Shown one piece after another: positions 59,575 through 63,829 of a stretch of 63,829 bases of DNA. The DNA comes from an uncultured Collinsella sp. (lineage in GTDB: Bacteria; Actinomycetota; Coriobacteriia; Coriobacteriales; Coriobacteriaceae): NCBI GenBank assembly GCA_958427975.1, contig CAUAEH010000005.1, positions 1-63,829 on the forward strand, given 5' to 3'. The notes below the pieces were generated by a model. The model did no database searches and had not been told where the DNA came from. It saw only the letters and a list, made by a program, of their open reading frames with translations. The translations under genes were made by a program, and so were the position numbers. Numbering within the stretch: position 1 is the first letter of the stretch; every line of letters starts with the position of its first letter.

Positions 59575-60207
59575 GTGCCCCAGGCTCATCCGATCAGCAA
59601 CCCCATCATTGACGCCGCAAAGCGCGAACTTGCGGATCGTGCCCAAACGGCAGCTCCCCTACGCACCGCAAACGATGCTTACAACGGGCCTGCCCGCATC
59701 GTCTCGATCAACACGTCGGAGCACAAAGGCACGCGTAAGTCACCCGTCGCCGACGGGCACGACACCGTCATCGAGCAGTTTGGCCTCGCCTCCGATGCGC
59801 ACGCCGGGCATTGGCACCGTCAGGTCTCCTTTTTAGCTGCAGAGTCTATCCAGACGGCGCAGGCGCGCGGGCTCGATGTGCACGAGGGCGACTTTGGCGA
59901 GAACTTCACAACCCAGGGTATCAACCTGCTCTCACTCCCCTTGGGCACGCAGCTCAAGATTGGCAGCGAAGTGCTCGTCGAAATCAGCCAGATCGGCAAA
60001 GTCTGCCACACCCGCTGTGCCATCTACTATCTCGCCGGCGACTGCATCTTCCCCCACGAGGGCATTTTTGGCGTCGTGCTGCAGGGCGGAGAAGTCCATG
60101 TCGGTGACGACGTCCAGGTGGTCAGGCTCGGCGACGGCACCTGTTCCTTCACTCCCACCGAGGCACTCAAAGAGGTGGAGCGGGCTCGCCGCGAAGGAAC
60201 CCTGTAG
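59575..60207 (+). CDS. MOSC domain protein
   Basis: A 210-residue protein with a GTG start at 59575, preceded by GAAAGG. The MOSC core includes GLASDAHAGHWHRQVSFLAAESI, the conserved Cys in GKVCHTRCAIYYLAGDCIFPHEGIFG and GDFGENFTTQGINL. MOSC domains handle sulfur or molybdenum cofactor intermediates. No molybdopterin genes are nearby. The ATP-grasp gene is divergent across about 220 bp. Confidence 0.85.
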   Translation: MPQAHPISNPIIDAAKRELADRAQTAAPLRTANDAYNGPARIVSINTSEHKGTRKSPVADGHDTVIEQFGLASDAHAGHWHRQVSFLAAESIQTAQARGLDVHEGDFGENFTTQGINLLSLPLGTQLKIGSEVLVEISQIGKVCHTRCAIYYLAGDCIFPHEGIFGVVLQGGEVHVGDDVQVVRLGDGTCSFTPTEALKEVERARREGTL

Positions 60208-60440
60208 TTGCAAAACCCCACGTTGAGGTAGCTTTTGCAGCCAAAAACCTTCACAAACAGGGTGCCGTAACGTTAAAGTTGAACTCTATGGTTTCTCAAC
60301 AATTCACCATTCCCGCAGGTCAAGGCCAAAGCCTCAAGTTCAACTTGACCCTTTAGAACCTTTAAGGTTCAAGTAGAGGTCGAAAGCAGTAGTAGAATAC
60401 ACCTCGACCAATAACCTACGATTGATTGCAGAGGGACTGG
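60208..60440. promoter_or_regulatory. Leader with palindromes before the secreted coiled-coil gene
   Basis: A perfect 15 bp palindrome, TCAAGTT-C-AACTTGA (60334-60348), is followed by GAACCTTTAAGGTTC (60356-60370). An AAGTTGAACT half-site lies at about 60266-60276. Similar TCAAGTTGA sequence occurs upstream of mraZ (15080-15088). These look like regulator sites; the regulator is unknown. Confidence 0.5.
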
Positions 60441-61574
60441 ATGCAGCATTCGAACCATCGCACCGCAGCGCTCTTCGCGTCGAAGCCGGCTCGTATCATC
60501 ACGAGCGCCGCGCTCGCCGTCGCGCTGACGGCCACGCCGATGCTCTCCCCCGTCGCGGCCTATGCCGCCTCGCAGGCAACGCAGGATCAGCTTTCCGCCG
60601 CCCAGAAAAAGATCGAGGACGCCACGAGCGCCTACAACGACGCCCGAACCAAGCTCGAGGATCTGCAAAAGCAGATCGACTCCAATGAGGCGAACATCGA
60701 TAAGATTGAGGCCGAGCTACCCGAGCAGCAGGCCAAGGCAAGCTCCGCCATGCGCGATCTGTATAAGTACCAGAAGGGCACCAGCCCCATCGTGAGCTTC
60801 CTGGTGAACACGCAGAGCTTGGGTGACTTTATCACCACCTGCAAATACACCAACCAGATTACGAGCTCGAGCGTCGACGAGATCGAAGAGCTTAACAAGA
60901 TGCAGACCGAGCTCGAGCAGAACAAAACCGCCCTCGATCAGGCCAAGTCTCAGCTCGAGGGCGAGCAAAAGAATGCCGAGGATGCACTGGCGCAGGCTCA
61001 GCAGCTCCGCAGCGAGGCGCAGGCAAAGGCCGAGCAGGAAAATGCTGCCGAGCTGGCAAAGCTCGAGGCCGACAAGGCCGCTGCCGCCGAGAAGATCTCG
61101 GGCGAGGGTGTAAGCGGCAACAACTCCAACAGCCAGGCCAACAACGCCAACACCACCATCGACACCACGGTGAACAGCTCGAATAGCGGTAACTCCGATT
61201 ACGACTCGTTCATTAACGAGTGGACGAGCCGCATCGATAACTACCTTGCCGGCTCCCCCATGGCAGGCCAGGGCTACAACTTTGCCGTCGCCGCCTGGAA
61301 TACCGGCGTCGATCCCCGTTGGTCCCCCGCCATCGCCTGCATCGAGAGCAGCAAGGGCCTCTATTGCGCCGGCTCCTATAACGCCTGGGGCTGGAGCGCC
61401 CGCGGCGGTGGTTGGCGTAGCTTTGGTAGCTGGAGCGAGGGCGTCTCCGCCCACGTTGCCTACCTGGGCGCCAACTATGGTTCCACGCTTACTCCGGCAG
61501 CCGCCAAGAAGTACTGCCCGCCCACGTGGCAGGACTGGTACAACAAGGTCGCCAATCAAATGAACCGTATTTAA
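60441..61574 (+). CDS. Secreted coiled-coil protein with C-terminal lysozyme-like domain
   Basis: A 377-residue protein from the ATG at 60441, with GAGGG upstream. It has a Sec signal peptide (IITSAALAVALTATPMLSPVAAYA) and a long coiled coil of about 180 residues (QLSAAQKKIEDATSAYNDARTKLEDLQ...), like the PcsB/CwlO hydrolase-control region. An Asn/Ser-rich linker and a domain of about 115 residues follow (GVDPRWSPAIACIESSKGLYCAGSYNAWGWSA). The IESS...NAWGWS layout resembles glucosaminidase or lytic domains. A cell wall remodelling role is inferred. Confidence 0.75.
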   Translation: MQHSNHRTAALFASKPARIITSAALAVALTATPMLSPVAAYAASQATQDQLSAAQKKIEDATSAYNDARTKLEDLQKQIDSNEANIDKIEAELPEQQAKASSAMRDLYKYQKGTSPIVSFLVNTQSLGDFITTCKYTNQITSSSVDEIEELNKMQTELEQNKTALDQAKSQLEGEQKNAEDALAQAQQLRSEAQAKAEQENAAELAKLEADKAAAAEKISGEGVSGNNSNSQANNANTTIDTTVNSSNSGNSDYDSFINEWTSRIDNYLAGSPMAGQGYNFAVAAWNTGVDPRWSPAIACIESSKGLYCAGSYNAWGWSARGGGWRSFGSWSEGVSAHVAYLGANYGSTLTPAAAKKYCPPTWQDWYNKVANQMNRI

Positions 61575-61584
61575 GTGCAACTGC

Positions 61585-61611
61585 AAAGGGGCCCCAAACG
61601 GGGCCCCTTTT
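61585..61611 (+). terminator. Terminator of the secreted coiled-coil gene
   Basis: AAAGGGGCCCC-AAAC-GGGGCCCCTTTT, 10 bases after the stop. It also faces the end of the convergent kinase gene. Confidence 0.92.
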
Positions 61612-61618
61612 CGATTCT

Positions 61619-63019
61619 CTAGGAGACGATACCGGTCGCGTTGCCGATAACAACGACGACGCACATGACGGCAAACATAAACCCGAGCGCCTTGAACCAT
61701 AGTTCGACAAAAGCACTCCCCCGATACCGACCGAGCACGGGAAAACGACGTCGAAGCCTACGCCGGTCGAGCATTCCGAATGTAATGAGCAACACCAGGC
61801 CATCGACCATAAAGAAATACTCAAGCGCCAAAAACCACGTTGGATAGTTTCGGTTTTCGCCCGTTGGCGTAAATACCGCAAAATGGCTGCCCATCAGCAG
61901 CAACAATGTTGTCGCATAGACGCATCCATTCCATATGCGCCCCACGGGCTCGGGGATACGCGAGAGCAGACGCACACATTTGGATGTCACGGGAGAGACG
62001 ATCGAACGCCGGCTTGCAGAAGACGGAAGCGTGAGGGCAACCGGCTGCTGTACCCGCTGCACCTGTGGCACCGCGGCCCGGGGCACGCTGGCAGCAGAAA
62101 AGGTCACGGGCGACGGTGCAGGGAGACATAGCTCATATGCCGCACGCGCAGCATGCCCCAGTGCCTTTGCACTCGCAAAGCGCTTAGCGGGATCGAGCGC
62201 CATCGCCATGCAAATCACATCCGCCAGCGGAACGGGAATGCCATGCGCCTCGCATTGCTCGCGCATGTCACGCCCAGGCTTGGGGTCAGTTCCCGTCAGG
62301 CAAAAGAACAGCAGCGCGCCAAGCGCGTAAATATCGCTGCGGACGCTCGTTTGCCCAAACCCAAACTGCTCGGGCGGCGCATAGGAACGCGTGCCAAACT
62401 TGACGGTGTCGGCGTCGGCGCCATCGCGCCAAACGCGCGCAATTCCCAGGTCAATAATCACCAGCGAGGAAAAGGTCATGCCGGCATCGGTCGCGTATCT
62501 CACGCCCGATACGATGATGTTCGAGGGTTTAAGGTCGCGGTGGATTACCGGCATCCCCGGCTCCCCCGCAGCTGCAAAACCAGCATGCAGCTCGCCCACC
62601 GCTTCACACAGAACGGGATACAGCCCGCGGGCATAATCGGGCGTCGTCCCCAAGCGTCCCACCAGGGCCTCGAGTGTCTCGCCTTCGACATACTCCATCA
62701 CCACGTCAAGCTCGTCGCCCACACGGCGGCAATCGACGATTCGGGGCAAGTGCTCAAAACGACGACCGGCGCGCTGGGCCGCAAACAGGCGCTCATATGC
62801 TCCGCCAATCTGCACCGAAGCATCGATGCGCTTGCGGACAAAGGGACCGAGAGACCCGCCGCCAGAGCCCTCAAAATAGACGAGTTCGGTCGTCTCGACA
62901 TCCGAGCACTTGAGCACGCGCTCCACACGATAGCTGTCATCGCGGTCGAGCGACGCCAAATGCTCGACAAGTGAAGCAGTCAGCTCGTCATCGGAATATG
63001 TTGGGCTCTGAGTATCCAT
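61619..63019 (-). CDS. Membrane-anchored Ser/Thr protein kinase
   Basis: A Hanks-type kinase of 466 residues from the ATG at 63019. Starts further upstream would have to cross a strong hairpin at 63039-63066. The invariant Lys is probably in GPFVRKRIDA, the catalytic loop is VIHRDLKPSNIIV, the metal motif is DLG rather than DFG, and the activation end is YAPPEQFGFG. Three membrane segments close the protein (CVYATTLLLLMGSHFAVF, FFMVDGLVLLITFGML, LGFMFAVMCVVVVIG). No PASTA or other sensor domain is present. The signal sensed is unknown. Confidence 0.88.
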   Translation of the reverse strand: MDTQSPTYSDDELTASLVEHLASLDRDDSYRVERVLKCSDVETTELVYFEGSGGGSLGPFVRKRIDASVQIGGAYERLFAAQRAGRRFEHLPRIVDCRRVGDELDVVMEYVEGETLEALVGRLGTTPDYARGLYPVLCEAVGELHAGFAAAGEPGMPVIHRDLKPSNIIVSGVRYATDAGMTFSSLVIIDLGIARVWRDGADADTVKFGTRSYAPPEQFGFGQTSVRSDIYALGALLFFCLTGTDPKPGRDMREQCEAHGIPVPLADVICMAMALDPAKRFASAKALGHAARAAYELCLPAPSPVTFSAASVPRAAVPQVQRVQQPVALTLPSSASRRSIVSPVTSKCVRLLSRIPEPVGRIWNGCVYATTLLLLMGSHFAVFTPTGENRNYPTWFLALEYFFMVDGLVLLITFGMLDRRRLRRRFPVLGRYRGSAFVELWFKALGFMFAVMCVVVVIGNATGIVS

Positions 63020-63038
63020 GGTGCCCATCATAACGCAG

Positions 63039-63066
63039 GGTGCGGACACCCCATGGTGTCCGCACC
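63039..63066. terminator. Hairpin between the small regulator gene and the kinase gene
   Basis: GGTGCGGACACC-CCAT-GGTGTCCGCACC, a perfect 12 bp stem lying 53 bases past the 63119 stop and 20 bases before the kinase ATG. It could terminate the upstream transcript or restrict kinase translation. Confidence 0.8.
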
Positions 63067-63118
63067 CCGATCGTTTGCATGGCTGCTCTGGTGACACCGC
63101 CGGCTCAGCCATCGACCA

Positions 63119-63541
63119 CTAACTCACCGTTTCCTCGCCAAAGCGATATAGCTCTTCATTGACCTTTTGGAGGCTACAGCCACGGTCGATGCAAAAGATA
63201 ATGATTGCATCGCGACGGTCCTTACAGTTGAGGACGCTCACTCCGGCAGCCGTCAGAGCGCGGTTGGTCTCCTTCATCGACAGCGCCATTGCAAAGGCAA
63301 TCTGCAGCACCTTATTGCGACTCGGATGCCGCGCACCGGTAAAAATCTGATAGCCAAAGGTCTCGTTGAGGTCGGCCATACGCACCACACGCGAGCGCTC
63401 GAGCCCCTTCTCTTGCAGCAACTGCTTTAAGTAATCCGAAAGCGACGGGGCGGCAAAGTCGTGCTCTTTGATATAGCCATCGATGTTTGGCGCGTCGAGG
63501 AGTTCATTGAGTAACTCGTCCGTCAGCTTTTTATTGGGCAT
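63119..63541 (-). CDS. Small helical, probably XRE-like DNA-binding protein
   Basis: A 140-residue soluble protein. Residues 33-105 (LSDYLKQLLQEKGLERSRVVRMADLNETFGYQIFTGARHPSRNKVLQIAFAMALSMKETNRAL) fit a Cro/C1-type helix-turn-helix, with NETFGYQIFTGAR at the turn and recognition helix. The remainder is helical. GAGG precedes the ATG. It lies directly upstream of the membrane kinase gene on the same strand, so a kinase-regulator pair is likely. No specific family is assigned. Confidence 0.75.
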   Translation of the reverse strand: MPNKKLTDELLNELLDAPNIDGYIKEHDFAAPSLSDYLKQLLQEKGLERSRVVRMADLNETFGYQIFTGARHPSRNKVLQIAFAMALSMKETNRALTAAGVSVLNCKDRRDAIIIFCIDRGCSLQKVNEELYRFGEETVS

Positions 63542-63580
63542 ACGACCTCACCTCCCATACGGCGCAACGGTAGCGACATG

Positions 63581-63829
63581 TTAGGCCAGCACCCAGCTTG
63601 CAGCAGCAGACTTATCAAACACGTTGGCAAAATAGAGAGCCTTCTTGATGTCACCATCAAAGTAGATATTGCCCGCCACGGAGCCACCGGCGGCAAGGGT
63701 ACCAGACTGCAGCTCATCGGAACCCTCGCTGTAATAACCCTGGTTCTGCTGCGCACCGTTGGCGTCCTCGCCCTTCCAGTCGTAGATATTGTAATCTGCG
63801 CCCTCATCGCAATTGTTGACGTACGTGAC
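63581..63829 (-). CDS. C-terminal part of a DUF4352-like secreted protein (runs off right edge)
   Basis: 82 codons end at the TAA at 63581 and stay open to the window edge. The tail reads as beta strands: DELQSGTLAAGGSVAGNIYFD and ALYFANVFDKSAAASWVLA. The Gly-rich 'gTLaaGgSVaGniyFd' turn resembles DUF4352 or related immunoglobulin-like extracellular domains. The N-terminus, including any signal peptide, is outside the window, so the assignment is tentative. Confidence 0.55.
   Translation of the reverse strand, partial: VTYVNNCDEGADYNIYDWKGEDANGAQQNQGYYSEGSDELQSGTLAAGGSVAGNIYFDGDIKKALYFANVFDKSAAASWVLA

Noticed and set aside
1..63829. tRNA, rRNA, riboswitch or transposase genes
   Set aside because: I looked for cloverleaf-like segments, conserved rRNA stretches, common riboswitch cores and DDE or HUH transposase motifs and found none I could support.

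Overview
This 63.8 kb window is chromosomal DNA from a high-GC Gram-positive bacterium. It most resembles a gut Coriobacteriia such as Collinsella. That is an inference from gene content and style, not a database match. The evidence is an actinobacterial-style division cluster without ftsA, arginine deiminase genes, Pta/AckA acetate fermentation, a surface-anchored C69 dipeptidase and many long intergenic hairpins. I saw no rRNA, tRNA, CRISPR array, prophage or transposase.

Layout. (1) 1-14829, minus strand: a division and cell wall cluster, mraZ-rsmH-ftsL-ftsI-murF-mraY-murD-ftsW-murG-murC-murB-ftsQ-ftsZ. The last gene is cut by the window edge. murE and ftsA are not present. A good sigma-70 promoter with G-rich MraZ-type boxes precedes mraZ. 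(2) 15292-20145: xerD, pyrG, a small winged-helix regulator and a DUF1846 protein. (3) 20704-27759: an arginine deiminase region with a YfcC-type antiporter, arcB, arcA1, an aminotransferase broken by an in-frame TGA, and arcA2. The two arcA genes appear to differ at one base while their flanks have diverged. No arcC is present. (4) 28312-36958, mostly plus: ppk1 and an RlmD-type methyltransferase, a lower-GC insert with two zinc-ribbon membrane proteins (one frameshifted in a G6 tract), then DJ-1/PfpI, maf and a P1 peptidase. (5) 37323-43632: a glycosyltransferase with UDP-galactopyranose mutase, pta, and two acetate kinase genes. (6) 43753-51352: MFS transporter, LysR regulator, HIT protein, exonuclease VII (xseB, xseA), zinc metallopeptidase, RNase D, and a lipid kinase followed by an unannotated 30-residue membrane peptide. 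(7) 51661-57143: the C69 dipeptidase, then a Trp-Trp-Trp leader peptide and terminator ahead of a complete ECF transporter (S, fused A-A, T), which points to tryptophan uptake controlled by attenuation. (8) 57267-63829: an Asp/Glu-type racemase with an ATP-grasp ligase (a D-aspartate-ligase-like pair), a MOSC protein, a secreted coiled-coil protein, and a Ser/Thr kinase with a small helical DNA-binding protein and a truncated secreted-type gene.

The most unusual structural signal is a set of long intergenic palindromes. At least seven have arms of 14-34 bp whose outer ends read GGGGAC/GGGACG or close variants, while the arm interiors differ from site to site. Three of them enclose a related inner hairpin. 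I know of no description of this family, though I could not search for one.
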